Assembly (NCBI GenBank): GCA_026874595.1 | Contig: CM049310.1 | Coordinates: 47,381,058-47,445,057, forward strand | Direction of reading: 5' to 3' | DNA: 64,000 nt | From: Sipunculus nudus | Taxonomy: Eukaryota > Annelida > Sipuncula > Golfingiida > Sipunculidae | Part shown: piece by piece, positions 58,701 to 64,000 of the stretch | How the letters are laid out: the number at the start of each line of letters is the position of its first letter | Position numbering within the stretch: position 1 is the stretch's first letter | The notes under the pieces: model-generated | Seen by the model: the letters and a program-made list of their open reading frames with translations, nothing else | The model's database searches: none | Told to the model about the DNA's origin: nothing | Position numbers and translations under genes: made by a program

Positions 58701-60854
58701 AAATTATATTTGGGACAATATTTGTAATTTTTTTTAATAAATAGTTAAACTCTTATATGTTCTGCTTATAAGTTATATGGCCAAGTCAAAATCTGTGTGA
58801 CAATAGTACTCCATTTGTTAATAAAATAAATGAAATCAATCCTCTTCCCTGTCTCCAAAGGTACTATCAAAATCATACATAAGCTAAACAACAACAACTC
58901 ATAATACAGCTTATATTTATTACCACACAAAACCAGCATGTGCCTCATTTCTAAATAATATTTTTTTATCATATATAACAGCTGAGCGTCGTGACCCATA
59001 GGTCCCTTGTTTAATGTTTTTTAGCTTCTTCCCTATAAAATCTAAGAAAATGCAGTAAGCCAAGAATAAGCAAAATATGATCAGATAACTGTTTATTTGC
59101 AAAAATTTTGGTGATGCTAGCTCCTGCTGTTTTTGAGATAGCTATGCTTAACATACACATGACGCACAATGCACAACGGACGACGCTGCACCATCGCATA
59201 AGCTCACAGGTTCGCTAAAAATTAATTGAAGAAATGAAATTGACGAGTATTTAAAGATTTGAGTAAAGCTGTTAAAAGTGAGATATGAACGTTACACCTG
59301 AGGTTGGTTCGTTACAGGCAGCAGCCCCCCTGAAGCTCAGGCAGCGTGCGCATGTGTACGCTCATGCAAGCCTGAGGAGGAGTGTACAGAGATGACTCTG
59401 GATGAAATAATCAATGGCAAGGTAAGTCTACAACTAGAGTCAGGCAGAGTCAACATGGCATAAGCTAGAGTCAGGCAGAGTCAACTTGGCATCAACTAGA
59501 GTCGGGCAGATCTAGAGCAAACATGGCATCTTTTAGAATCAAACAGGGATGGCTTGGGTCAGATAGCTGGTATAATGAATCTGAGTCTGGTACAGCAAAC
59601 AAAATTACCCAGAGCCAGGTACAGGTGGCATGGAGTCAATTAGAGCCAGGTACAGCTGAAATAGATCAAGTAGGGTCAGGTACAACTGATAAACTGAAGC
59701 AGAGTCTGGTACAACTAACATAAATTCAGCTGGAGTCAGATACAGCTGGCATAGTTAATTAGAGTCAGATACAGCTGGCATAGTTAATTAGAGTCAGATA
59801 CAGCTGGCATAGTTAATTAGAGTCAGATACAGCTGGCATAGTTAATTAGAGTCAGATACAGCTGGCATAGTTAATTAGAGTCAGGTACAGCTGACATAGT
59901 TAATTAGACTCAGGTACAACTGATTTAAAGTCAACTACATCATCTTTTAACCTTTAAAAGAATGGACCTTTTGATATGGTATGTACTGGTAGTGTGATGA
60001 GTTGTACACCTTGATCTGTTCCTCTAATCACATGTTCCTTGGCCTTTTGATCTGGATACCTGTTCTTCTGTGATTTTCAGGCAAACGTGTTCCCTGGCCT
60101 GGTACCACTGTTGTCTGACTACCTGAATTCGGTGGAATGTGATGTAGACACACGGTGTACCATACAACAGTACCTCAGTCTGATACAGAAGAGGGCATCA
60201 GGTATGTTCTTCACATTGTTAAAAAAGCAACGACATTAAGTTCTCTTCACTTATTATGAACCCCAGCTATATATATGTGTTTTACTCAGTTTGATTTTTG
60301 AATATTTTGTTTCAACAGTTTTTGTCTTATAAAAAAATTCAAAACTCTTAACCCATTTCATGGTTCTTTAATTAATCTTAACTTGGACAAATTTTTTGAA
60401 TAAGCAGGTTTTTGCATTCAATTAATTAATTATATACCTGTAAAATATATTATATTAATTAGTAATATTATAAAGATAAACCGCTTTCAACAATAATTCT
60501 GCATCAGAATATATTTTATTAATATTTTTATTGAACTAAAATTTAGCCTATTTTACTTTGAATGTTTAAATTTTTTTTATAGGTGAGTTGATGACAACAG
60601 CTCGATGGATGAGAGAGTTTGTTCTGAACCATCCAGAGTACAAACAGGACTCAGTAGTTTCGGACTCAATTAGTTATGATCTAGTTAAGACATGTGATGA
60701 CATCACAAATGGACGTGTAGAAATACCTGAGCTCCTTCCAGCACATGAAACACGAAGTCAGTGGGCTATACCTGTAGCAACGCAGAAGGCAGAGGTGTAC
60801 TTGCACTCCAAGGTGACACAAAAAAGAATTGGTGTCAATGGTAACCTGTCATAG
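17883..60854 (+). CDS. GCLC: Glutamate-cysteine ligase catalytic subunit, complete 16-exon gene
   Basis: It catalyses ATP-dependent joining of L-glutamate and L-cysteine to gamma-glutamylcysteine, the rate-limiting step of glutathione synthesis. The enzyme is cytosolic and normally paired with a modifier subunit (GCLM), which is not in this window. Coding join: 17883-18032, 30600-30706, 36402-36524, 37156-37221, 37634-37747, 38284-38342, 42442-42659, 45862-45978, 47594-47732, 54080-54192, 54522-54614, 55104-55208, 55681-55762, 59318-59421, 60081-60201, 60583-60854. The total is 1983 nt, 660 aa; the human protein is 637 aa and also has 16 exons. All introns are GT-AG and frame-consistent. Hallmarks: [12 protein letters not shown] start; WGDEVEYML with acidic residues of the metal/substrate site; [66 protein letters not shown]. 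It has an intact reading frame. Oddities are a Cys-rich loop in exon 14, a longer C-terminal tail, and tandem arrays that include three exon borders. Confidence 0.97.
18058..18077. repeat. Poly-C tract
   Basis: About 20 consecutive C, 25 bp after the exon 1 donor. Confidence 0.9.
18429..18905. repeat. GAGTCC/AAGTCC hexamer-rich clusters
   Basis: Two clusters (18429-18550 and 18800-18905) of loosely repeated AAGTCCAAGTCC, GAGTCC and GACTC words. A related cluster is at 29890-30005. Probably a degenerate satellite-like repeat. Confidence 0.6.
18918..18987. repeat. (TA)n microsatellite
   Basis: About 70 bp of TA repeats. Confidence 0.95.
19149..19221. repeat. (TA)n microsatellite
   Basis: About 70 bp of TA repeats, 160 bp after the previous one. 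Confidence 0.95.
20551..20576. repeat. Poly-G tract
   Basis: About 26 consecutive G, one of the longest homopolymers in the window. Confidence 0.9.
24375..25035. mobile_element. Fold-back element with ~45-bp inverted ends and internal GGCCCAGATC palindromes
   Basis: The left end (GTCGAGGCCTAGATTAGAAT, then CTGGCCCAATTTAAAA) and the reverse complement of the right end (GTCGAGACCCACTTAGAATC, then TGGCCCAATTTAAAAC) are close to identical. The interior repeats GGGCCAGCCCAGATTAAAAT and its complement several times, so much of the element can pair with itself. It lies in TA-rich sequence, so the target duplication cannot be seen. No ORF. Confidence 0.85.
25462..25850. mobile_element. hAT-like element copy A (CAGGGCT...AGCCCTG)
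   Basis: It starts CAGGGCTCCACATTA and ends TATCAAGCCCTG, inverted ends of a common hAT style. The body (CTTGCC, ACATGAATTTT, AATATTTCTCTTTGGCATTT, CCACCATTTTCTGGAAC) matches the copy at 26271-26689. The 8-bp target duplication is not clear. Confidence 0.65.
26271..26689. mobile_element. hAT-like element copy B
   Basis: Starts CAGGGCTCGAAATTATC and ends TTTATCCCTG. Same body words as copy A in the same order, diverged by perhaps a quarter of positions. The two copies lie about 420 bp apart in the same orientation. Confidence 0.65.
26740..27315. repeat. Minisatellite (CAGCATACAGCTGTCTGATAA)
   Basis: About 18-20 degenerate copies of a ~28-30-bp unit, CAGCATACAGCTGTCTGATA plus AAGCTGCT. A longer block near 26850-26985 is repeated almost exactly at 27025-27150, so there is a higher-order duplication. 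The minus-strand ORFs here (MLSSFIRQL-type repeats) are by-products. Confidence 0.9.
28048..28268. repeat. Poly-C-rich mini-element
   Basis: GGGCCAGATTTGGGAGGG at the left and CCTATCCTGTATCTGCCCC at the right are roughly inverted. Between them are two long C runs (about 22 and 18). Possibly a diverged relative of the GGATCCAGG element at 16736. Confidence 0.5.
28709..28759. repeat. (ATT)n microsatellite
   Basis: About 15 copies of ATT with one interruption. Confidence 0.9.
28855..29080. repeat. Degenerate tandem repeat (AAGCTGCCAAAACAC)
   Basis: GAGCTGCCAAAA, AAGCTGCCAAAACACTG, AAGCTGCCAAAACACC with GTTGCCCA and AACAGTCAC words recur three to four times. Confidence 0.7.
30600..30706 (+). 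CDS. GCLC: GCLC exon 2
   Basis: Acceptor CCCCACCAG|GTTGAG and donor AAAAG|GTAACA, ending in phase 2. Encodes [20 protein letters not shown] and [13 protein letters not shown], collinear with human VEYMLVSFDHENKKVRL. Confidence 0.96.
30855..31470. repeat. Dispersed repeat copy interrupted by a GC-rich insert
   Basis: GGTATGACTCAACTGGTTAG, GGGATTACTGGTAAAGAAAT and CCTTTCCCCACAATGCACT match 35930-35988. The match resumes at about 31283 (AGTGCATCGGCAGCATAGGT) with 36000 (AGTACATCAGTGGTGTAGGT). The intervening 30929-31280 segment is absent from the other copy, far richer in GC, and bracketed by CTGTAGT on both sides. Confidence 0.7.
33309..33320. repeat. Poly-G tract
   Basis: A run of about 12 G in intron 2. 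Confidence 0.85.
34167..34184. repeat. Poly-C tract
   Basis: A run of about 18 C in intron 2. Confidence 0.85.
35739..35754. repeat. Poly-G tract
   Basis: A run of about 15-16 G in intron 2. Confidence 0.85.
35925..36140. repeat. Second, uninterrupted copy of the intron 2 dispersed repeat
   Basis: GTATGACTCTGCTGGTTAGG, GATTATTGGTGAAGAAATCC and TTTCCCCACAATGCACTTGG, followed by GTACATCAGTGGTGTAGGTA. Homologous to the flanks at 30855-30928 and 31283-31470. Confidence 0.75.
36402..36524 (+). CDS. GCLC: GCLC exon 3
   Basis: Acceptor TGTTCTTGCAG|TAAAG and donor CTCAG|GTAGGT; enters and leaves in phase 2. Encodes [20 protein letters not shown] and [11 protein letters not shown], matching human [21 protein letters not shown] Met in the intron upstream opens an ORF here but is not a start. 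Confidence 0.97.
37032..37155 (+). repeat. 29-bp tandem repeat abutting and including the exon 4 acceptor
   Basis: TGTTGC begins at 37061, 37090, 37119 and 37148, exactly 29 bp apart, with a weaker copy at 37032. The last unit is the real acceptor (TTCTTGTTGCAG|GAGACAGG). Upstream units read TTCTTGTTGCATTGACTAGA, so GCAGGAGAC of the exon edge aligns with GCATTGAC. Confidence 0.8.
37156..37221 (+). CDS. GCLC: GCLC exon 4
   Basis: A 66-nt exon, phase 2 to phase 2, donor CCCGAG|GTAAAT. Encodes [20 protein letters not shown] then FPR; human has RRKEA and ITSFPR at these ends. Confidence 0.93.
37324..37660 (+). repeat. ~65-bp tandem repeat including the exon 5 acceptor
   Basis: GTTTATT starts at 37324, 37385, 37450, 37515 and 37621, with one truncated unit near 37563. 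Units read GTTTATTGTCCAGGTTAGGT, then TGTCCAGACTTCATGGAGAT, then AACTTGTAAAG. The last is the true border, GTTTATTGTCCAG|GTTAGG. Upstream copies keep an AG at the splice position in four of five cases. Confidence 0.88.
37634..37747 (+). CDS. GCLC: GCLC exon 5
   Basis: Acceptor TTATTGTCCAG|GTTAGG and donor TTTGC|GTAAGT, phase 2 to 2. Encodes [18 protein letters not shown] and [19 protein letters not shown], matching human RLGCPGFT and [12 protein letters not shown]. Confidence 0.96.
38284..38342 (+). CDS. GCLC: GCLC exon 6
   Basis: A 59-nt exon, acceptor TTTTGCTTCAG|CACA, donor CCAA|GTAAGG. Encodes [19 protein letters not shown] (human TLTRNIRHRRGEKVVINVP). Ends in phase 1. Confidence 0.96.
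38545..38738. repeat. Right part of the TACTGTGGTT element family
   Basis: TTTATAATACACACAGGTAT, GGCTTTACCAAAGATTTGAT and CCAACCACAGTATTTTC match 62985-63122 closely. Confidence 0.75.
39187..40824 (+). mobile_element. Dispersed non-autonomous element, copy 2
   Basis: Begins TTTTTAGCTCAGCTGACTAT, ends CAGCTGAGCAAGTGACCCAT then GGGTCCCTTGTT. Contains CGTATTGAAACCGTAAGACC, CTTTGTTCCTTTGAGAAATT and related body words. The termini GCTCAGCTGA and TCAGCTGAGC are inverted, and the end holds the palindrome GACCCATGGGTC. Confidence 0.85.
41733..41787. repeat. AAGGCC(A)n ... (T)nGGCCTT hairpin
   Basis: TAAGGCCAAAAAAAAA and TTTTTTTTTGGCCTTA are perfect inverted arms around a short centre. A similar TTTTTTTTTGGCCTTA is at 62223-62238. 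Confidence 0.85.
42442..42659 (+). CDS. GCLC: GCLC exon 7
   Basis: Acceptor CTTTTTTGCAG|TTTATAAAG, donor GTAGTG|GTAAGT, leaving in phase 0. Encodes [15 protein letters not shown] and [15 protein letters not shown], matching human KPDHIYMDAMGFGMG and ARYLYDQLATICPIV. The last 39 nt plus the donor hexamer are the founder of the 45-bp array that fills intron 7. Confidence 0.97.
42621..45489 (+). repeat. 45-bp minisatellite: 63 full copies of the exon 7 end plus its splice donor
   Basis: The unit runs CATCTGTACAACCAGTTAGC, TCCTCTCTGTCCTGTAGTG, GTAAGT. The first copy (42621-42665) is the real exon 7 border. Copies follow at exactly 45-bp spacing to 45456, then a partial unit to 45489; no indel is seen in 2835 bp. 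Variants: GTACAACC or GTAAAACC, GCTCC or GCCCC, TAGTGG or TAGAGG. The frame of exon 7 is kept ([15 protein letters not shown]), but unit 2 has TAA at 42681-42683 and every GTAAAACC unit has an in-frame TAA. The long minus-strand ORF ([15 protein letters not shown] repeats) is a by-product. Confidence 0.98.
45862..45978 (+). CDS. GCLC: GCLC exon 8
   Basis: Acceptor ACGGTTTCAG|CTTGCC, donor TTAGAG|GTCAGT, phase 0 to 0. Encodes [32 protein letters not shown] and TKEERGLE; human has ALSAASPFYRGYVSDIDCRW. Confidence 0.97.
45979..47593 (+). other. GCLC intron 8 (1.6 kb)
   Basis: Almost entirely the repeat at 46068-47300, followed by two poly-G runs near 47448 and 47471. No gene. Confidence 0.8.
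46068..47300. repeat. Degenerate repeat with six GGTGGCRCC palindromes
   Basis: Begins near CACCAGACAAAGTCTGGAGA and carries recurring GGTCATGACCTTT and GACCTTGACCTT words. GGTGGCGCC-type sites are at 46395, 46699, 46863, 47010, 47137 and 47284. The last is a perfect 14-bp palindrome (AGGTGGCGCCACCT). Confidence 0.8.
47594..47732 (+). CDS. GCLC: GCLC exon 9
   Basis: Acceptor TTTCTTTACAG|CCCCTG, donor GATGCTG|GTAAGA, leaving in phase 1. Encodes [16 protein letters not shown] and [20 protein letters not shown]; human has [15 protein letters not shown] and YNDIDLTIDKE. Confidence 0.97.
47795..47900 (+). repeat. Possible tRNA-derived SINE head
   Basis: TATGGTCTAAGGGTAGAGCA, then CAGGACTCAAAAAGCTTGGA, resembles the D-arm/A-box and anticodon-arm region of a tRNA. 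A weak T-arm-like GAATTCTATTCAG follows. Too degenerate to be a working tRNA gene, and it has no clear SINE tail. Confidence 0.3.
47925..51257. mobile_element. hAT-like composite element, 3.3 kb, with imperfect 8-bp target duplication
   Basis: Left end CAGGGTTGGGGTAATTGTAA starts at 47933. The right end, ATGTAATTGGCCCCAACCC followed by AA, stops at 51249. The flanks are AAGGCTGT (47925-47932) and AAGGCTAT (51250-51257), seven of eight identical. Both ends are rich in GTAATTGTAATT words. The ATGCCCCCGCC element (47985-49712) sits just inside the left end, so it inserted later. No transposase is recognised. Confidence 0.7.
47985..49712 (+). mobile_element. ATGCCCCCGCC element with nine ~180-bp internal repeats
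   Basis: ATGCCCCCGCC (47990-48000) is exactly complementary to GGCGGGGGCAT (49680-49690). Inside, CAATGCCTGCAGATATTGGC with GTGTGGGCAGATA, CCAGTTACAGATCGAG and GTTGACCTACTTTTGAC recurs about nine times at 162-181-bp spacing. The right end carries a hairpin with arms TGTGTCGG and CCGACACA (49692-49708). Non-coding and non-autonomous by appearance. Confidence 0.9.
51258..51278. repeat. Poly-C tract
   Basis: A run of about 20 C starting just after the composite element's target duplication. Confidence 0.85.
52225..53788 (+). mobile_element. Dispersed non-autonomous element, copy 3
   Basis: Begins TTTTTAGCTCAGCTGACTAT, ends CAGCTGGGGCCGTGACCCAT then GGGTCCCTTGTTTT. The body matches copies 1, 2 and 4 (CCAAACATATGCAATTTTTA, CCATGGTACGTTTTTTCCCT). 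A GC-rich insert-like patch lies at about 52995-53085. Confidence 0.85.
54080..54192 (+). CDS. GCLC: GCLC exon 10
   Basis: Acceptor GTATCTTTGCAG|GAATTG, donor TTTGAA|GTAAGT. Encodes [17 protein letters not shown] and DTDHFE, matching human [17 protein letters not shown] and SDHFE. Ends in phase 0. Confidence 0.97.
54522..54614 (+). CDS. GCLC: GCLC exon 11
   Basis: Acceptor TTATTTTACAG|AATATT, donor CTGGAT|GTAAGT. Encodes [20 protein letters not shown] and RVEFRPLD, nearly identical to human. Confidence 0.97.
55104..55208 (+). CDS. GCLC: GCLC exon 12
   Basis: Acceptor TTTACATTACAG|GTCCAG, donor TCTAAG|GTGAGT. Encodes [20 protein letters not shown] and [15 protein letters not shown]. Confidence 0.97.
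55681..55762 (+). CDS. GCLC: GCLC exon 13
   Basis: Acceptor TTGTTCTCAG|GTTGAT, donor ATGACAG|GTAAGA, leaving in phase 1. Encodes [14 protein letters not shown] and [11 protein letters not shown]. Confidence 0.97.
56382..59012 (+). mobile_element. Dispersed non-autonomous element, copy 4 (longest)
   Basis: Begins TTTTTAGCCCAGCTGACTAT and ends CAGCTGAGCGTCGTGACCCA then TAGGTCCCTTGTTT. It shows the GTCCGTCCGTCCGTCTGTCC block near the start and two related ~780-bp internal halves, the second starting at about 57195. The 57800-57960 segment matches copy 1 near 3220-3390. Confidence 0.88.
59019..59220 (-). repeat. Short TTTTTTAGC...GCTAAAAA fragment
   Basis: GTTTTTTAGCTTCTTCCC and GGTTCGCTAAAAATT are inverted at their ends. 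The right part (GACGCACAATGCACAACGGA, CGACGCTGCACCATCGCATA) resembles the head of a GTCCGTCGTCC-type mollusc repeat in reverse orientation. Confidence 0.5.
59318..59421 (+). CDS. GCLC: GCLC exon 14
   Basis: Acceptor GTTCGTTACAG|GCAGC, donor GGCAAG|GTAAGT. Encodes [19 protein letters not shown] and LDEIINGK. The anchor is IINGK (human TIINGK). The preceding loop is poorly conserved in the family and here has four cysteines in a 13-residue span. Confidence 0.93.
59430..59935. repeat. 29-bp tandem repeat (TAGAGTCAGATACAGCTGGC)
   Basis: From about 59727 to 59910 there are five to six nearly perfect 29-bp units, TAGAGTCAGATACAGCTGGC plus ATAGTTAAT. More degenerate AGAGTCAGGCAGAGTCAAC relatives precede them from 59430. 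It lies in intron 14 and includes no exon sequence. Confidence 0.93.
60081..60201 (+). CDS. GCLC: GCLC exon 15
   Basis: Acceptor TGTGATTTTCAG|GCAAAC, donor GCATCAG|GTATGT. Encodes [20 protein letters not shown] and [18 protein letters not shown]; human has VFPGLIPILNSYLENMEVDV. Confidence 0.97.
60583..60854 (+). CDS. GCLC: GCLC exon 16 (terminal coding exon, stop TAG)
   Basis: Acceptor TTTTTTTTATAG|GTGAGTTG. Encodes [35 protein letters not shown] and [13 protein letters not shown], then a tail with no close human counterpart ending [10 protein letters not shown]. The tail after PELL is about 40 residues against about 18 in human. A GT near the end (CAATG|GTAACC) could in principle be a further donor, but the open frame to TAG is simpler. 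Confidence 0.93.
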
Positions 60855-61825
60855 CAACATATAACGCCATAGCAACAATTCTTAATTGTCATTTGAACAT
60901 AGTAACCAATCATTGTAATTTAAAACAAATCATAAGACAATGGCATCAAACCAATCACAATCATAGCAACACAACAGAAATACATCTTTTAGCAACCAGT
61001 CTTTGTACTTTATCCATGCACTCTTACCTTATCATGGCAACAGTTACATAGTAATGAGTCACTGTACCTTTCACAACCTTTCATTGTCATAGTAACATAC
61101 AATGTAATGATCTAGCAACCATTCTTTTTGTGATTAAAAGATCCCCTTACATCAAACTCTTCTCTCAAAAAAAGCACATACACATACTATTTACTGTGTA
61201 CACCCAATGCTGTACTGAACTGCTCTGTGCAGAGTTATTTAGCAGTACAGGAATGTCATATTCCTCCATTTTACATTTTAATGGAAAAATGCAAGATTGT
61301 AATGAAAAAGTCTTGTAATATTTTAGATGTGTGCTGTTTGTGAATGAATATCATCTGCAGAGAGATTCTGAAAAAAATGTATGTGGATCAATATCGAGTT
61401 TCATATTGTCTGAGGGAGCGCTATACCCATTTTGTATACTTTTGTGAAAAATGTTGCAATTGGATTGGTAAGATATTAATTTAAATTGTTGTACATTGAT
61501 TTGAAAAGATTTTTTCCAAGGACACAAGCTGTGCAGGGTTGTTCAGGATTATTTTATATGATGAAGTCTTACTGTATACAAGTTCTGCTCACACTGAATT
61601 AAAGGACTTCTTTTTCAGTGATTTTAAGCAGTACTTCTTAGGGCCATACAGAACTAAACAGGCTTTTACTGATCAAATTTGTCATATCACACATTCACAT
61701 TTTCATGCTTAAGTTATTGATTGGTAACACCAAGCAGAAAACTTTGTACACAATGGCTTTTTGTACTCTATATAATACTGTTTTAATCGCAGAATCAGTT
61801 CACTTTCAGCTGTCACTTTAATAAA
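60855..61825 (+). other. GCLC 3' UTR candidate with AATAAA at 61820
   Basis: No ORF of note. The first 270 bp carry about eight ATAGCAAC/ATGGCAAC-like words. The first clear AATAAA is at 61820-61825; another at 61945-61950 borders a MITE. Confidence 0.5.
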
Positions 61826-61951
61826 TCATGAACTTTACTTTCCAAACATAAAGGCATTTGATATTCTTAAGATAACAGTATTGTAATAATTGATCGCATT
61901 AAATGAGTCTTAGACATTTATTTACACCCAATAGGCAAAACAAAAATAAAA

Positions 61952-62223
61952 GGTATGGTTCTCAGGCACCGCCTGCATCAATTTTATCCCCCTGCATCAA
62001 AACTTTTTTATTATTATTTTCTTCACTCAAGAAGATAAAGTAATACAATATTGATAAGTTTTCCTTTAATATGTAGTGCTTTTACCTGTTTAGAAAAAAA
62101 ATTGTTATTATCATGCTTTTCCCTGATCATATGGCATTTCTATTTAAACATACTAAAAAAGGTAATAAAAAAACCTGCCTGCCCGCACTGATTTCTGAAA
62201 AGAAAGTGTCTGAGAATCATACC
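61952..62223. mobile_element. 272-bp MITE with 18-bp inverted ends
   Basis: GGTATGGTTCTCAGGCAC (61952-61969) pairs with the complement of the right end, GGTATGATTCTCAGACAC, 16 of 18 identical. No ORF. It lies downstream of the GCLC polyadenylation candidates. Confidence 0.8.
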
Positions 62224-62229
62224 TTTTTT

Positions 62230-62685
62230 TTTGGCCTTATATAGTGATCTTTTGCTGCATCTATCCTTTATTCCTTCTCCTTATCTATAGCTTGCTATCA
62301 TATAATTTCTGGTTTTTACCACCAGGCATTTGGCACAGGGACAAATGTCTGGTGGCAAAACCCAGCAAACCATGCTTTAACAAAGCATTGGTTAAGTGGA
62401 AGGAGTTAGGTGGAACAAATGCAACTAATTGCTACCTCATAAGGAGGGTAACATTTTGATTTTTTTAGTAAGACTTTGATTAAAAAGTTATGACTGTTAT
62501 AAACCATGCTATGATATGATATAAACATGCATGGAGGAAAATTACAAGAGACAGTTTATATTGGTGATTCATTCTGTGAGAAAAGTGCTGTATAGTTAAG
62601 TAGAAAAGTCACAGAAAAATGAAGATACAAGGTTTCTTATTTTTTAATTCATGGTAAGGAATGTTTTAAGGACTATATACACTAC
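62230..62685. other. Intergenic, nothing recognised
   Basis: No coding or repeat signal that I can support. Confidence 0.4.
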
Positions 62686-62687
62686 AT

Positions 62688-63122
62688 ACTGTGGTTGCCT
62701 TTTTGTTCGCGGAGGTTTTAATTTCGCGATATTCGCGAATGGGAAATAATCGTGAAAATGACACCCTAAGGAATAATTGGCCAATTGAGTATGTCCTTCT
62801 TATTACGTGTAGGCAATACTTGAATGGGAATAGCTTAGAACAGTGAGAAATCTTAATATAAACTACATCCATGCAGGTATAGGGAAAACATTCCCTTAAA
62901 TTTCAACTAAAGAACCTGTGCTGTGTGTACGGGCCCATCCTCACATGAGAAAAATATCGCAAGCTCATATATTATTCTCAATTTATAATACACACAGGAA
63001 TGGCTTTATCAAAGATTTGATATAGGTTCTGGTGAGATCGCGAAAATGAGTCTCTTGCAAAACATTAAAAATTGAGAAATCCGAAATTTCAGCCTCGCGA
63101 ATATGATGCGAACCACAGTATA
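62688..63122. mobile_element. TACTGTGGTT-ended dispersed element rich in TCGCGA
   Basis: The left end ATACTGTGGTTGC and the right end GCGAACCACAGTATA are inverted. The left interior has CGCGGAGGTTTTAATTTCGC, and CGCGAA words recur on the right. The right half is repeated at 38545-38738 and the left part at 17045-17140. Confidence 0.78.
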
Positions 63123-63194
63123 TCTTTGTTACACACAGTGTCAGGATATCTTTTCCACAAAGAGCACTTGACAATATGTCATTTTGACCATTCA

Positions 63195-63765
63195 CTGAAT
63201 ATCAGCTGCTGACATGGAGCACTGACTGCTCACAATGAATACCAACAGAGCACCAACTATTCAGGATAAATACCAGCTACTCATTCAGAGCTCTGACTGT
63301 TCAGGATGAGTTCCAGCTACTCACTCAGAGCTCAGACTGTTTAGGATGAGTACCAGCTACTCATTCAGAGCTCAGACTATTCAAGACCAACTACTTACTC
63401 AGAGTACCATTTGTTTGGGATGAGTATCATCTACTCATTGAGAGCACAGGCTGTTCAGGATGAGTACCAGCTCCTCATTCAGAGCACAGACTGTTTAGGA
63501 TGAGTACCAGCTACTCATTCAGAGCTCATACTGTTCAGGACCAACTACTCACTCAGAGCACTATTTGTTCAGGATGAGTATCAGCTACTAATTAAAACAC
63601 TGACTTCTCACATTGAGTACCAGCTAATCACACAGCACCAACTTCTCAGGATGAGTATCATCTACTCACTCAGACCACTGATTACTCACATAGAGTACCA
63701 GCTACTCAAATAGCTGCTCATGATGAATACCAGCAACCCACACAGATTATTGACTGCTCTCACCA
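63195..63765. repeat. Minisatellite (GAGTACCAGCTACTCATTCA)
   Basis: About 14 degenerate units of roughly 40 bp built from GATGAGTACCAGCTACTCAT, TCAGAGCTCAGACTGTTCAG. No coding potential recognised. Confidence 0.88.
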
Positions 63766-64000
63766 AGCAGTATAGATAAAAGTGCAATACAAAAAGTCAG
63801 GAAACAAGCAGATGTAGCATTATTTGTTCCAACCATCTTTGTAATGTTCCCAACCCTTGGCAGGGGCGTATCAGGATCTCAGAAAATGGGGGTACTCACC
63901 ACCCTGGCACAGGTAAACCAGTGTGCTTGAGTGCTACTAGACTTTATACATAACCTCATATGTAGAGGTATAGGGAAGAAAACAGTGTGAGACCCAAAAT
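63766..64000. other. Window end, possible start of another dispersed repeat
   Basis: GGCAGGGGCGTATCAGGATC at 63860-63879 looks like the border of a common invertebrate repeat type, but its other end is outside the window. Confidence 0.25.

Larger units (their letters stand above)
55763..59317 (+). other. GCLC intron 13 (3.6 kb)
   Basis: Mostly the fourth large dispersed element (56382-59012) and a short inverted-end fragment after it. The stretch 55763-56380 shows only a small triplication of TTTCGGA near 56238-56310. Confidence 0.8.

Noticed and set aside
60588-60854. Independent 88-codon gene
   Set aside because: This is GCLC terminal exon 16; its ATG is an internal Met ([10 protein letters not shown]).

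Overview
The window is eukaryotic, intron-rich and AT-rich. It is packed with simple repeats and with dispersed repeat families of a style I associate with mollusc, especially bivalve, genomes: GTCCGTCCGTC-bearing repeats, elements beginning ATGCCCCCGCC, and GGATCCAGG-ended mini-elements. The encoded protein fits a lophotrochozoan animal. The species cannot be named from this window, and no bacterial or operon logic applies.

The central feature is a complete 16-exon gene on the + strand for the catalytic subunit of glutamate-cysteine ligase (GCLC), the rate-limiting enzyme of glutathione synthesis. It runs from the ATG at 17883 to the stop at 60854. I placed every exon by conserved protein sequence plus GT/AG borders; all 15 introns keep the frame and the exons sum to 1983 nt (660 aa). 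About 180 bp upstream of the ATG is a match to the antioxidant response element bound by Nrf2/CncC-sMaf, and beside it a palindromic NRF-1 site. Human GCLC is a classic Nrf2 target, so this looks like conserved redox regulation.

The second likely gene is a single-exon 534-aa acidic protein at 9735-11339 (+) with no confident family. A CpG-rich stretch at about 5.92-6.24 kb ends in a good splice donor, and an acceptor lies just before the 9735 ATG, so an upstream non-coding exon is possible. All other long ORFs look like shadows of repeats.

Layout: 1-5.9 kb, intergenic with one 1.9-kb dispersed element. 5.9-11.7 kb, putative 5' exon, a 338-bp tandem array and the orphan gene. 11.7-17.6 kb, small repeats, a hAT-like element with perfect 8-bp target duplications, and TA arrays. 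17.6-60.9 kb, GCLC with its introns full of elements. 60.9-64 kb, 3' UTR, a MITE, a dispersed repeat and a minisatellite.

The most unusual signals are these. (1) Three tandem arrays in GCLC each include an exon border: a 29-bp unit ending at the exon 4 acceptor, a ~65-bp unit ending at the exon 5 acceptor, and 63 uninterrupted 45-bp copies of the exon 7 end with its splice donor. The last gives dozens of decoy donors in one intron, some with a recursive-splicing-like AG|GTAAGT junction. (2) The palindrome AGGTGGCGCCACCT recurs in three different tandem or dispersed repeats; it matches the core of the animal CTCF site and suggests repeat-borne insulator-site arrays. (3) A nested composite transposon lies in intron 9.
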